Source of the DNA: Methanocorpusculum sp. UBA424
Lineage (GTDB): Archaea; Halobacteriota; Methanomicrobia; Methanomicrobiales; Methanocorpusculaceae
Assembly: GCA_002498375.1 (NCBI GenBank)
Contig: DAHC01000014.1
Location: forward strand, 101,136-142,293
DNA length: 41,158 nt
Direction: 5' to 3'
Both the position numbers and the translations under genes were made by a program. Positions 33,394-41,158 of the stretch are shown here, in pieces; position 1 is the first letter of the stretch, and the number at the start of each line of letters is the position of its first letter. The notes under the pieces were generated by a model. The model searched no databases and was not told the DNA's origin. It saw only the letters and a program-made list of their open reading frames with translations.

Positions 33394-34242
33394 TTACTTC
33401 TCCAGAAATGCGATCAGATCATCAACCACGTCCGCCGTCTCCTGATACCCTTCTTCGTAGAGGGGGGCGATTCGCTTCAGGTTGAAATCCATTCTGGAGA
33501 CCTCGACCGGCTTTTTTGGACGGATAATAAACGCTCTGCCGGCTTTTTCTTCCCGGTCAACGACTTTCAATGCTTCGTTATACCGGATGTGGCGGGTCGC
33601 AACCATATCGACCATCTTCGGATACTTGGCATAGGCAATTCTCAAAACAGGCACAGTTTTATCCGGCTTCTTTTGATAACCCGCAGTCTGGGTCAGAACA
33701 AGAACGTTTTTCACATTTCCGTCGGCGATGGAACGTTCGATGGGAATTGAATCGGATATCCCGCCGTCGAAGTAATAGTTCTCGCCGACTTTGACTTTTT
33801 TTGCAAGGATCGGAAGAGAACTGGATGCATGGATCATCTCCACATCCTCCTGCATTATCTTCACCTGGAGATACTCGGCCTCGCCCGTCTCGCAGTTTGT
33901 CACCACGCTGAAAAATTTTCCCGGATATCTGTTGTATTCATCGTAATCGAATGGATCGAGCTCTTCGGGAATGGTATGGTAAAGCATTTCCGGACCGATA
34001 AGATCCCCCTTGGTCAAGAGATTCCAGTAACTGAAGTACCGTTTATCATCGATATAATTGGTCATGGTCCGGTACGCTCTCCCGCGCTGTTTGGAGAGAT
34101 AGCTCGCACAATGACATGCCCCGGATGAAACACCATAGCAGGAGCTGAATTCCAGTTTATTATCGATCAGAGCATCGATGACCCCGGCCGTATATGCTCC
34201 GCGCATCCCGCCCCCTTCGAAAATCAAACCAGCAGAATACAT
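33394..34242 (-). CDS. Patatin-like phospholipase (copy B)
   Basis: A 282-residue paralogue of copy A, similar along its length, for example YSAGLIFEGGGMRGAYTAG against YSAGLIFEGGGMRGAYTTG. The nucleophile elbow is GVSSGAC and the aspartate motif is DGGISDS. The start at ATG 34242 (MYSAGLIF) is chosen because it matches copy A and because a TATA box lies just upstream; an open frame reaching 34323 would run through that promoter. The message is probably leaderless. The two enzymes may differ in substrate. Confidence 0.9.
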   Translation of the reverse strand: MYSAGLIFEGGGMRGAYTAGVIDALIDNKLEFSSCYGVSSGACHCASYLSKQRGRAYRTMTNYIDDKRYFSYWNLLTKGDLIGPEMLYHTIPEELDPFDYDEYNRYPGKFFSVVTNCETGEAEYLQVKIMQEDVEMIHASSSLPILAKKVKVGENYYFDGGISDSIPIERSIADGNVKNVLVLTQTAGYQKKPDKTVPVLRIAYAKYPKMVDMVATRHIRYNEALKVVDREEKAGRAFIIRPKKPVEVSRMDFNLKRIAPLYEEGYQETADVVDDLIAFLEK

Positions 34243-34270
34243 GTGGTTAGTAGTTTGCTCTCTGATGAAT

Positions 34271-34280
34271 AGTATATTTT
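34271..34280 (-). promoter_or_regulatory. TATA box of the patatin-like gene pair
   Basis: On the minus strand AAAATATACT is centred ~33 bp before ATG 34242. In the same gap a plus-strand GAATAATAG (34309-34317) lies ~27 bp before ahcY and may serve that gene, giving a compact divergent promoter region. Confidence 0.5.
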
Positions 34281-34338
34281 CCGCAGAAACCGCAGCCGCA
34301 GGCAACGAATAATAGCCATGCAAACCAACAGATAAGGC

Positions 34339-35565
34339 ATGACAAGTTCGGGCGAACTGAAAATACAGTGGGCTTCCCAGTATATGCCGGTCTTATCGGC
34401 GATCAAAAAACGCTTTCAAGAGGAGAAACCTCTCAAAGGTCAAAGGATAGGAATGGCTCTGCATGTTGAGGCGAAGACGGCATGTCTTGTCAGAACTCTT
34501 CAGGCAGGAGGAGCCGAGGTGTATATTACCGGCTGCAATCCGCTTTCCACGCAGGATGACGTGGCAGAAGCTCTTTCAGCGGGCGGCATCGCCTGTTATG
34601 CGAAGAGAGGCTGCAATACCGAGGAGTATTACGCCGCGATCGATAAAGTGCTGGATGCAAAACCGACCCTGACCATCGACGACGGCATGGATCTGATCAA
34701 CAGAGTTCATCTCGACAGACGAGATGCGCTCCCGCAGATCATCGGGGCATGCGAAGAAACGACGACGGGTATCCACAGGCTGAAGGCGATGCAGGCTGAA
34801 GGAAAACTCGAGTTCCCCGTATTGTCGGTAAACGACACGCCGATGAAGCATTACTTCGACAATGTTCACGGAACCGGCGAAAGTGCTCTCGCCTCGATCA
34901 TGTTGACGACAAATGTCCTGATTGCCGGAAAACACGTCGTCGTTGCCGGATACGGATACTGCGGGAGAGGCGTTGCCACCAAAGCACGCGCTCTTGGAGC
35001 ACGGGTCATCGTCACGGAAGTCGATCCGCGCCGCGCCCTTCAGGCACACTTCGACGGTTTTGACGTGATGAGTATGAATGACGCGGCAAAAGTCGGCGAC
35101 CTCTTCATCACGACGACTGGAAACTGCGATATCATTACCGACCGTCACTTCCCTCTGTTAAAATCCGGAGCGATCCTTGCAAACGCCGGCCATTTCAATA
35201 ATGAGATATCCATTCCCTGGCTTGAAGCCCATGCGGCTTCGGTTGAACACCGCGACGGGATTGACACCTACCTCATCGGAGAGAAAAAGATCCATCTTTT
35301 GGCAGAAGGAAGACTGGTCAATCTCGCGACGCCGAAAGGCATGGGACACCCGATCGAAGTCATGGACCTGAGTTTTGCGGTTCAGGCGCTTGGCGTCGAA
35401 TACATAGCAAAGAACGGGAAAAATATGTCGGCGGGCGTCCACGACATCCCTTCAGAGATCGACGAATATATTGCCCGTCTGAAACTGGCGGCTGTGGGTG
35501 CAACGATCGATTCGTTGTCCGGCAGTCAAAAAGAGTACATGTGCTCGTGGAATCACGGCACATAA
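34339..35565 (+). CDS. ahcY: Adenosylhomocysteinase / S-inosylhomocysteine hydrolase
   Basis: A 408-residue enzyme that splits the by-product of SAM-dependent methylation. Substrate-binding residues appear in KIQWASQYMPVL and VNDTPMKHYFDN, and the NAD fold in VVVAGYGYCGRGVATKARALG. In methanocaldococci the homologue acts on S-inosylhomocysteine after deamination, so the same may hold here. The C-terminus stops soon after VGATIDSLSGSQKEYM without the mammalian tail. It ends five bases from the convergent DUF4145-like gene. Confidence 0.92.
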   Translation: MTSSGELKIQWASQYMPVLSAIKKRFQEEKPLKGQRIGMALHVEAKTACLVRTLQAGGAEVYITGCNPLSTQDDVAEALSAGGIACYAKRGCNTEEYYAAIDKVLDAKPTLTIDDGMDLINRVHLDRRDALPQIIGACEETTTGIHRLKAMQAEGKLEFPVLSVNDTPMKHYFDNVHGTGESALASIMLTTNVLIAGKHVVVAGYGYCGRGVATKARALGARVIVTEVDPRRALQAHFDGFDVMSMNDAAKVGDLFITTTGNCDIITDRHFPLLKSGAILANAGHFNNEISIPWLEAHAASVEHRDGIDTYLIGEKKIHLLAEGRLVNLATPKGMGHPIEVMDLSFAVQALGVEYIAKNGKNMSAGVHDIPSEIDEYIARLKLAAVGATIDSLSGSQKEYMCSWNHGT

Positions 35566-35570
35566 TTTTT

Positions 35571-36290
35571 TTATTCAGCTTTTTCTTTTTTCCAGATAAG
35601 CCGCTTCTCTATGACTTCTTCTGCAAAAATCAGAAACGCGTGAGAAGCATAGGAAAATACGGCCGGCACCATCAGATGTTCATCAGGGATCTTGCGGGCA
35701 TTGGAATTGCCAATGATCCTGACAAAATCAAGAGCATATAACGCATCATCACTTAAGACACCTGATCGGCCGATAGCACCGCAGAGGGTCCCGAACTTTG
35801 GATTGTCAGCACGAACTTTCTGATATTTACAGATAAGTTCGGCAACTTCAGCCGTGATGTCACAGAGTTTTCTGGTGGCGGTCTCAGATTTTTTCTGGCG
35901 GGAGATGGGATCGAGATCACGAAACACCGGATGGACCGCCGCGATTTCAATAAACCGTTTCATCCGCATCTCATACCCGGAGATGACTATCGAACGTTCA
36001 TAGATGCTTTTTTCCAGATCAATTCCTCTTTCCCTGGGAAGAGAATATCTGATCAGAAGAGATGACCCGACACCGCCTGAAGGGACGGAGAGAATCGCAT
36101 CGCCGATGTTCTGCATATCGTAAAGCGCGTTGCTGCACATCGAAAGTCTGTTGGATGCTTTGAGTGTTTTGTGCAGTTCTCCTGCAGTGACTTCGATATG
36201 CGAGGCACCGCGCTCCGTTGCCGCATCAAATCTGCGGTACAGTTCGTGATGGAAATCGGCCGCAGTAAGGTTTCCGTTTTTTTCAGTCAT
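35571..36290 (-). CDS. Uncharacterised protein with a DUF4145-like C-terminal domain
   Basis: A 239-residue protein. The first ~90 residues (VTAGELHKTLKASNRLSMCS ... SSLLIRYSLPRE) resemble a small domain often found attached to HNH endonucleases or other accessory proteins in bacteria, recalled from memory. Residues ~150-235 fit DUF4145: KFGTLCGAIGRSGVLSDDAL, LDFVRIIGN and a helical end. DUF4145 is common in restriction and other accessory systems, but no nuclease gene lies nearby. It is followed on the minus strand by nothing coding and preceded by the DnaJ gene with a three-base gap, so the two are co-transcribed. Confidence 0.65.
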   Translation of the reverse strand: MTEKNGNLTAADFHHELYRRFDAATERGASHIEVTAGELHKTLKASNRLSMCSNALYDMQNIGDAILSVPSGGVGSSLLIRYSLPRERGIDLEKSIYERSIVISGYEMRMKRFIEIAAVHPVFRDLDPISRQKKSETATRKLCDITAEVAELICKYQKVRADNPKFGTLCGAIGRSGVLSDDALYALDFVRIIGNSNARKIPDEHLMVPAVFSYASHAFLIFAEEVIEKRLIWKKEKAE

Positions 36291-36293
36291 GAT

Positions 36294-37046
36294 TCATCCA
36301 AACAGGCCAAAGAGACCTTTTTTCTTCGCAACTTCAACCTCGATGATGATGTTGCCTTTCTTCTTCGGAGACAAAACGCCGAGTCCTTTTCCTTCCGGCG
36401 GTGCAAAACGATCTCCGGTTTTTACACCTGCAGGCACAGTGATCTTAATGGTTTTCTTGAAGAGAAGAGTGAGGGGGATCGTTCCTCCCTGTTCTGCGAT
36501 TTTCGGCGGTATCTGCAGACGGCAGATCAGATTATTCGTTGCATCATCGATCTCCCAGTTTTCCTCCGGGATAACTTTGAGATTGACATACAGATCACCC
36601 CGCGGTTTTCCTTCTACAGGCACCCCTTTGTTAGCAATTCTGTACCGTCTGACCCCGGGATAGACTTTGATGACGACCTTTTCTCCGGCTACCTTCATCG
36701 GGATCTTGCCTTTTCCATATGCGGCGATCGTCATGGATATCGGATAATCCGTTTCGATGTCGCCGCTTTTTGTCGGCATTCCCGACATTTTTTTACCGCG
36801 GGGTGAAGGGGGCGCAGGTATGCCGGCACGCTCCTGATCATACGCCGCTTTGGATTCCGGATTGCTGAGAACCTCATATGCCGCCATTATCTTGAGCAGA
36901 CGCTCGTTGTACTCCTGCTGTTTGTCCTCGTTCGCACCCGCATGATCCGGGTGGAACTCTTTTACGAGAGCAATATAGGCTTTTTTTATCATTTCCGGCG
37001 TTGCATTTTCCGCTACGCCGAGCGTATCATAGTGGGAATCGCCCAT
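36294..37046 (-). CDS. DnaJ-family co-chaperone
   Basis: A 250-residue protein with an N-terminal J-domain containing the HPD motif (VKEFHPDHAG), which stimulates Hsp70 ATPase. The C-terminal ~150 residues resemble the client-binding DnaJ/CbpA domain (RGDLYVNLKVIPEENW, VPAGVKTGDRF), with no Gly/Phe region and no CxxCxGxG zinc finger. It is shorter than canonical DnaJ (about 370). No dnaK or grpE lies in the window, so it is an accessory J-protein rather than the operon partner. It is followed directly by the DUF4145-like gene. Confidence 0.85.
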   Translation of the reverse strand: MGDSHYDTLGVAENATPEMIKKAYIALVKEFHPDHAGANEDKQQEYNERLLKIMAAYEVLSNPESKAAYDQERAGIPAPPSPRGKKMSGMPTKSGDIETDYPISMTIAAYGKGKIPMKVAGEKVVIKVYPGVRRYRIANKGVPVEGKPRGDLYVNLKVIPEENWEIDDATNNLICRLQIPPKIAEQGGTIPLTLLFKKTIKITVPAGVKTGDRFAPPEGKGLGVLSPKKKGNIIIEVEVAKKKGLFGLFG

Positions 37047-37110
37047 TCTACTAATCTATTGGTGTTATAAAGGATAGAACTTATCTCATATTCGAGCAAT
37101 ACATTCCTGT

Positions 37111-37995
37111 ATGTATATCGGAGTCGACCACGGGACCACGTCCCTTCGGTTCGCAACAGAAACCGGAAAACATCTTAAAATATCCCGGGAAGCGGCTAAA
37201 AGTTTTGAACTTTCGGCTCTGGAGAAACTCTGTCCAATCAGTGAGATAGAAGGATTCGCTGTATGTTATTCAATGGGAGACAATTTTTCCAAAATAACAC
37301 CTATTGCTCAGCTGAAAAACCGGGGAGTCATAACTCGCGACGGCGCCGGCGAACATATCGGCGGAGGGACACGGGTCTTCGATGTCATAAAAGAGTCGGG
37401 AATTCCCGCAATGGTTATTCCAGGTATTCACCGAGGATCCGATACCGATCCCAGATTCAAAGTGTATTCCCATCAGACGAGCCCGGAAAAACTCGGGATA
37501 GCCTATCTTGCAAAACAGACACTCCATGACACGTTTATCGTGTCGGACATCAGTTCCAACACCGTGTCTCTTCTCGTTGCGAACGGAAAAATTGTCGGGG
37601 CATTTGACGCATGCGTCTTCGCACCGGGAACACAGCACGGGGCACTCGATGTTGACGCGATCAGAAAAATCGATGAGGGAGAATGTACCGCAAATGAAGC
37701 GTTTACGACGGCGGGCGCTTCATATCATCTTGAGGAAAAATATCAGAAGCCGGCGATCGCCATGTGGGCTGCAATGGAGTGCGCCTCGCTTCTTCTTCTT
37801 TCACGCGAGGCTCCAATTGCTCTGGCAGGCAGTCTCGCACCGGAATTGGCCGAAGAAATCTCCGCATTGCTGCAAAAACCAGTCATTGTGTATAATGAAT
37901 GGGCAGCATCCGAAGGACTTGCGCTTATGGCACGGGATATTTTCAACGGGGCAAAACAGATTCTGGGAATTCCGGTCATATTGCCCCGCAAATAA
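37111..37995 (+). CDS. Methanogenesis marker protein 12
   Basis: A 294-residue protein of the ASKHA (sugar-kinase/Hsp70) fold: MYIGVDHGTTSLRFATE at the start and a second phosphate motif FIVSDISSNTVSLL. It matches the methanogenesis marker 12 family, found only in methanogens and close relatives. Its function is unproven; a role in maturation or activation of methanogenic enzymes is generally suspected. It precedes porGDAB with a terminator-like hairpin between them, so it is a separate unit. It ends in a double stop, TAATAA. Confidence 0.9.
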   Translation: MYIGVDHGTTSLRFATETGKHLKISREAAKSFELSALEKLCPISEIEGFAVCYSMGDNFSKITPIAQLKNRGVITRDGAGEHIGGGTRVFDVIKESGIPAMVIPGIHRGSDTDPRFKVYSHQTSPEKLGIAYLAKQTLHDTFIVSDISSNTVSLLVANGKIVGAFDACVFAPGTQHGALDVDAIRKIDEGECTANEAFTTAGASYHLEEKYQKPAIAMWAAMECASLLLLSREAPIALAGSLAPELAEEISALLQKPVIVYNEWAASEGLALMARDIFNGAKQILGIPVILPRK

Positions 37996-37997
37996 TA

Positions 37998-38021
37998 ATT
38001 CATCACCCCCATGAATCTCTT
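37998..38021 (+). terminator. Terminator hairpin after marker 12
   Basis: ATTCAT (37998-38003) and ATGAAT (38011-38016) pair around a 7-base C-rich loop, and CTCTTTTT follows. It separates the marker 12 gene from porGDAB. Confidence 0.55.
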
Positions 38022-38099
38022 TTTAGAAAGTGCGGTCTTTTTTCAGAAAATTTGCAAACAGTAAATTCATATTGATTAATCGTGATAAATATAAGTGTT

Positions 38100-38645
38100 A
38101 TGAGAGAACTACGCATCCACGGAAGAGGTGGACAGGGCTCGGTGACGGCTGCAGAATTAATAGCGACGGCAGCATTCACCGCAGGCGTCTATTCACAGGC
38201 ATTCCCGGCATTTGGCGTTGAACGCCGCGGAGCCCCCGTGCAGGCATTTGTGCGGTTCAGCGATGAAAAAATCCGCCTCAGAAGTCAGATTTATGAACCG
38301 GACTACATCATCGTTCAGGACAGCACGCTGATCCGCGATGTGAATGTATTTGCAGGCATGTCGGAAGGCGGAATTGCCATTATCAACACAGAAAAAGAAG
38401 GGACATATAATCTCCCGAAAGGCGTGAAACTGATCGTCATTGACGCAACAAAGATCGCTCTTGAAGAAATAGGGCTCCCGATCACCAATACAACTCTGAT
38501 GGGAGCATTTGCCGCCGCAAGCGGAGAGATCACCCTCGAAGCTCTTGAAGGGGCAATCAAAGAGAGATTCGACGCGAAACTTGCAGACAGCAATATTGCC
38601 GCAGCAAAACGTGCATATGCGATGGTAAAGGAGGGACACGTATAA
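38100..38645 (+). CDS. porG: Pyruvate:ferredoxin oxidoreductase (pyruvate synthase) gamma subunit
   Basis: A 181-residue subunit beginning MRELRIHGRGGQGSVTAAEL, the glycine-rich motif of the gamma family. The open frame can extend six codons upstream to a GTG, but the ATG at 38100 matches the family start. It lacks a Shine-Dalgarno, unlike its three downstream partners, so the operon message is probably leaderless. The stop shares its last base with the porD ATG (TAATG). The complex makes pyruvate from acetyl-CoA, CO2 and reduced ferredoxin, the main entry to biosynthesis in autotrophic methanogens. Confidence 0.92.
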   Translation: MRELRIHGRGGQGSVTAAELIATAAFTAGVYSQAFPAFGVERRGAPVQAFVRFSDEKIRLRSQIYEPDYIIVQDSTLIRDVNVFAGMSEGGIAIINTEKEGTYNLPKGVKLIVIDATKIALEEIGLPITNTTLMGAFAAASGEITLEALEGAIKERFDAKLADSNIAAAKRAYAMVKEGHV

Positions 38646-38911
38646 TGGCTCTTGGAATTGGATGCACGGCACGCCCGGGCAACAGCAGAAACAACAAAAC
38701 CGGTTCATGGAGAGTTTTCTATCCTGTAATGGACACGGAAAAATGTACGAAATGCGGAACATGTCAGCTGATCTGTCCGGAAGGATGCATCAATCAGAAT
38801 CCTGACAAAACCTATTCTATCGATCTTGACTTCTGTAAAGGATGCGGCATGTGCGCCGAAGAATGTCCTGACAAAGCGAAGGCGATCACTATGATTAAGG
38901 AGGAGAAATAA
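38645..38911 (+). CDS. porD: Pyruvate synthase delta subunit (2x[4Fe-4S] ferredoxin)
   Basis: An 88-residue ferredoxin-like subunit. Two cluster motifs, CTKCGTCQLICPEGC and CKGCGMCAEECPD, give eight cysteines for two [4Fe-4S] clusters that pass electrons between the catalytic beta subunit and external ferredoxin. A strong GGAGGG lies before its start within porG. Neighbours are porG (one-base overlap) and porA (immediately following). Confidence 0.94.
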   Translation: MALGIGCTARPGNSRNNKTGSWRVFYPVMDTEKCTKCGTCQLICPEGCINQNPDKTYSIDLDFCKGCGMCAEECPDKAKAITMIKEEK

Positions 38912-40069
38912 ATGACGATGGAAATTATGGAGGGCTCGATCGCTATCGCGGAGACCGTTCGTCTCTGCAGACCGCAGGTCATATCCGCATATCCGATCAC
39001 CCCGCAGACCCACATCGTTGAAGGACTGGCGTCGATCGTCGCCGACGGAAGACTTGATGCCGAATACATCTGCGTGGAATCCGAATTTTCAGCGCTTTCT
39101 GCCTGTATCGGTGCATCGGCAGCCGGAAGCAGAGTCTACTCGGCCACAACATCACAGGGTCTCGCCCTGATGGCCGAGGTCGTGTTCAACTCAGCTGGTA
39201 TGAGACTCCCGATCGTTATGGGTATCGCAAACCGCGCGATCTCTGCCCCTCTCTCGATCTGGAACGATCAGCAGGACTCCATCATGATGAGAGACTCGGG
39301 CTGGATCCAGCTGTATGCAGAAGACAACCAGGAAGCAATCGACATGCACATCCTCGCATACAAAGTCTGCGAAGATCATAACATTCTGCTCCCGGCTTTC
39401 GTCTGCTTCGACGGATTCATCCTGTCTCATGTATATGAGCCGATCGACCTCCCCTCGCAGGAACTCGTTGACTCATTCCTCGGACCGTTCAACCCCTATC
39501 AGAAACTCGATGCAAAAGACCCGATCTCCTTTGGTATGTATGCCACACCGGAATACTATCTGGAGTTCAGATACGAACATGATCAGGCGGTCAAACGCGC
39601 GGCCGATGCCATTAAAAAATACGGCAAAGAGTTCGGCGAAATTTTCGGCCGTGACTACTCGGAGTTAGTCGTCGGTTACAAACTTGAGGATGCTGAGACC
39701 GCGATCGTAGCAATGGGTTCGATCTGCGGTACAGTCAAAGACGCAATCGATGAGATGCGTGCTGAAGGAAAGAAGGTCGGACTCTTAAATCTCCGCTGCT
39801 TCCGTCCATTCCCGTCGACCGATGTGGCAAAGGCTCTCGCCCATGTCAACACCATCGCGGTTCTTGATAAAAACGTCAGTCTGGGTGCAAAAGGAGCTGT
39901 GGCAATTGAAATCAAGGAGGCCTGCTATGGTTCGAACATACCAGTCTACGACTACATCCTTGGTCTCGGCGGTCGCGACGTAAGAAAGAGAGACATCAAA
40001 AAGATCGTCGAACTCGCTGAGAAAGGTGAAGGCGACATGTTCTACGGATTACGCGAGGAGGTGCTCTAA
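38912..40069 (+). CDS. porA: Pyruvate synthase alpha subunit
   Basis: A 385-residue subunit. SAYPITPQTHIVEGLA and the EFSALSACIGASAAGSRVYS region belong to the pyrimidine-binding side of 2-oxoacid oxidoreductases; WNDQQDSIMMRDSGWIQLYA is typical of pyruvate-specific PorA rather than KorA. The C-terminal domain has LNLRCFRPFPSTDVAKAL. A strong AAGGAGGAG lies ~8 bases before the ATG. One base separates it from porB. Confidence 0.94.
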   Translation: MTMEIMEGSIAIAETVRLCRPQVISAYPITPQTHIVEGLASIVADGRLDAEYICVESEFSALSACIGASAAGSRVYSATTSQGLALMAEVVFNSAGMRLPIVMGIANRAISAPLSIWNDQQDSIMMRDSGWIQLYAEDNQEAIDMHILAYKVCEDHNILLPAFVCFDGFILSHVYEPIDLPSQELVDSFLGPFNPYQKLDAKDPISFGMYATPEYYLEFRYEHDQAVKRAADAIKKYGKEFGEIFGRDYSELVVGYKLEDAETAIVAMGSICGTVKDAIDEMRAEGKKVGLLNLRCFRPFPSTDVAKALAHVNTIAVLDKNVSLGAKGAVAIEIKEACYGSNIPVYDYILGLGGRDVRKRDIKKIVELAEKGEGDMFYGLREEVL

Positions 40070-40070
40070 A

Positions 40071-40961
40071 ATGGTAGACAGATCAATTGAAAACTTTGAG
40101 TGTGGACACAGAGCCTGCGGCGGCTGCGGAGCATCATCTGCAGTCCGTATGATCCTCAAAGGCTACGGCGAAAATACAATCGTCGTCAACTCGACCGGAT
40201 GTCTGGAGGTTTTCTCAACCCCGTATCCGGAAACCGCATGGAAAACCCCCTGGATTCACTCGCTGTTCGAAAACTCATCGGCAGTCGCATCAGGAATCGA
40301 AGCATCCCTCAAAAAGCAGGGACGTCTTGACACGGAAAAGATCCTCGTCTTCGGCGGGGACGGTGCTACGGTTGATATTGGAACACTCTGTATCTCCGGT
40401 GCTTTTGAACGCGGACATGACTTCACGTACATTTGCTACGACAATGAAGCATACATGAACACGGGAATCCAGCGGTCCGGGGCAACACCCTACGATGCAG
40501 ATACAACAACATCCCCCGCAGGCGTCTGCTCAACCGGAAACAACCTGCCAAAGAAAGATTACCCGCAGATCCTTGTAGCACACGGCTCACCATACGTTGC
40601 CACCGCTTCAATGGCATACCCCGCAGATCTGATGAAAAAGGTCGAAAAGGCACGAAATACAAAAGGCCCCTGCTATATCCAGGTACACACACCCTGCTGC
40701 ACCGGATGGGGATTCGACGGCGCCAAGACGATGGAGATCGGCAGAATGGCAGTCGAATGCGGACTCTGGGTCAACTACGAAGTTATTGACGGAGAGCTTG
40801 CGACTGTTAAGAAAGTCAAGAGAGTGCCGGTCGATGATTATCTCAAAGCCCAGAAACGTTTCCGTCATCTCTTCAAACCCGTAAGAAACGATGCAGAAAT
40901 CGCAAAGATCCAGGCCATCGCGGATAAAAATGCCAAGAAATACGGCATTGATATTGAATAA
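40071..40961 (+). CDS. porB: Pyruvate synthase beta subunit (thiamine diphosphate-binding)
   Basis: A 296-residue catalytic subunit. Cysteines for a proximal [4Fe-4S] cluster lie in HRACGGCGASSAV and later TPCCTGWG; the thiamine diphosphate motif is GGDGATVDIG ... DNEAYMNTG; NSTGCLEVFSTPYPETAW is diagnostic for pyruvate as substrate. The start at 40071 is set by GAGGAGGTG ~8 bases upstream, a near-perfect anti-16S match; an earlier open-frame start would overlap porA. A T6 run follows at 40991-40996. Confidence 0.95.
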   Translation: MVDRSIENFECGHRACGGCGASSAVRMILKGYGENTIVVNSTGCLEVFSTPYPETAWKTPWIHSLFENSSAVASGIEASLKKQGRLDTEKILVFGGDGATVDIGTLCISGAFERGHDFTYICYDNEAYMNTGIQRSGATPYDADTTTSPAGVCSTGNNLPKKDYPQILVAHGSPYVATASMAYPADLMKKVEKARNTKGPCYIQVHTPCCTGWGFDGAKTMEIGRMAVECGLWVNYEVIDGELATVKKVKRVPVDDYLKAQKRFRHLFKPVRNDAEIAKIQAIADKNAKKYGIDIE

Positions 40962-41100
40962 GATCGGTATCAGAAGATAATTCCAATCTCTTTTTTAATT
41001 AGTTTACTTGATCTAAAGATATTTGCAGAAGCTCACACAAACAGGTGATGGCATAAGTGATATTTTGATAGTGTAATTTGTTTTCCGTAAAATTGAAGAT

Positions 41101-41142
41101 GTCCTAATTCCTTGTATTAAATTGGCAAAAAAGGACTAGGAC
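41101..41142. repeat. Imperfect inverted repeat before a possible start codon
   Basis: GTCCTAATTCCTT (41101-41113) pairs with AAGGACTAGGAC (41131-41142) apart from one mismatch or bulge, around a 17-base AT-rich spacer. An ATG at 41144, open to the window edge (MNPLD), follows two bases later. It could be a hairpin in the 5' leader, an operator, or the end of a mobile element; the window ends too soon to decide. The rest of 40962-41100 is AT-rich and shows no gene. Confidence 0.4.
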
Positions 41143-41158
41143 AATGAATCCATTAGAC

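Noticed and set aside
34243..34323. N-terminal extension of patatin copy B
   Set aside because: The region contains the TATA box and AT-rich promoter; copy A starts at the equivalent of ATG 34242.

Overview
The window reads as chromosomal DNA of a hydrogenotrophic methanogen, most likely a member of the Methanomicrobiales and possibly a Methanocorpusculum-like species (a judgement from gene content, not a search). Evidence includes methanofuran synthesis (mfnB), a methanogenesis-marker-12 protein, a four-gene pyruvate synthase (porGDAB), archaeal-type AlaRS, ProRS and LeuRS, a NusA-like KH protein, a DRG GTPase with TGS domain, a PIN-ATPase-KH protein, a geranylgeranyl-reductase-type flavoprotein for archaeal lipids, tRNAs without encoded CCA, and TATA-box promoters close to start codons. 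No CRISPR array, insertion sequence, rRNA operon or prophage was seen.

Layout. 1-2.6 kb: the 3' part of a repeat-bearing surface protein (DUF4430/transcobalamin-like and PKD-like modules) and a small membrane-anchored exported protein. 2.7-5.6 kb: a translationally coupled BtuC-like permease, BtuD-like ATPase with an extra C-terminal domain, and TIM-barrel isomerase-like protein, a probable corrinoid or metal-chelate uptake cluster. 5.7-9.1 kb: alaS and a membrane-tethered winged-helix protein. 9.2-13.7 kb (minus): proS, NusA-like, hisE, mfnB, guaB. 13.9-18.1 kb (plus): a two-gene operon for a 2-hydroxyacyl-CoA dehydratase/double-cubane-type activase and partner. 18.06-18.72 kb has no long gene, but holds a strong stem-loop, an unlisted 37-codon gene with a good ribosome-binding site, and a ~210-nt GC-rich leader that looks structured. 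18.7-21.8 kb (minus): cbiO-cbiQ and a geranylgeranyl-reductase-family gene. 21.9-24.4 kb: tRNA-Glu(CTC), DRG GTPase, a membrane protein of unknown function, tRNA-Arg(TCT). 24.5-30.7 kb: PAC2 protein, a small DUF5611-like protein, leuS, PIN-ATPase-KH. 30.7-34.2 kb (minus): hisF-methyltransferase-hisI and a tandem pair of patatin-like lipases. 34.3-41 kb: adenosyl/inosylhomocysteine hydrolase, a DUF4145-like protein with a DnaJ protein, marker 12, porGDAB, and the edge of another unit.

How the genes fit together. Most are housekeeping: translation, purine and histidine synthesis, lipid maturation, and carbon assimilation from acetyl-CoA through pyruvate synthase. Two transport systems (BtuCD-like and CbiQO) plausibly serve the cobalt and corrinoid demand of methyl transfer, though neither has its substrate-specific partner inside the window. 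The activase operon carries several cysteine motifs suited to [4Fe-4S] clusters and suggests an ATP-dependent low-potential electron device whose substrate is unknown.

The least explained DNA is the 18.06-18.65 kb block. The 37-codon gene, its folded-looking leader and the nearby strong hairpin are the best candidates for something undescribed. Smaller curiosities are terminator-like palindromes that span the stop codons of guaB and leuS, the ABC ATPase C-terminal domain, and the split activase architecture.
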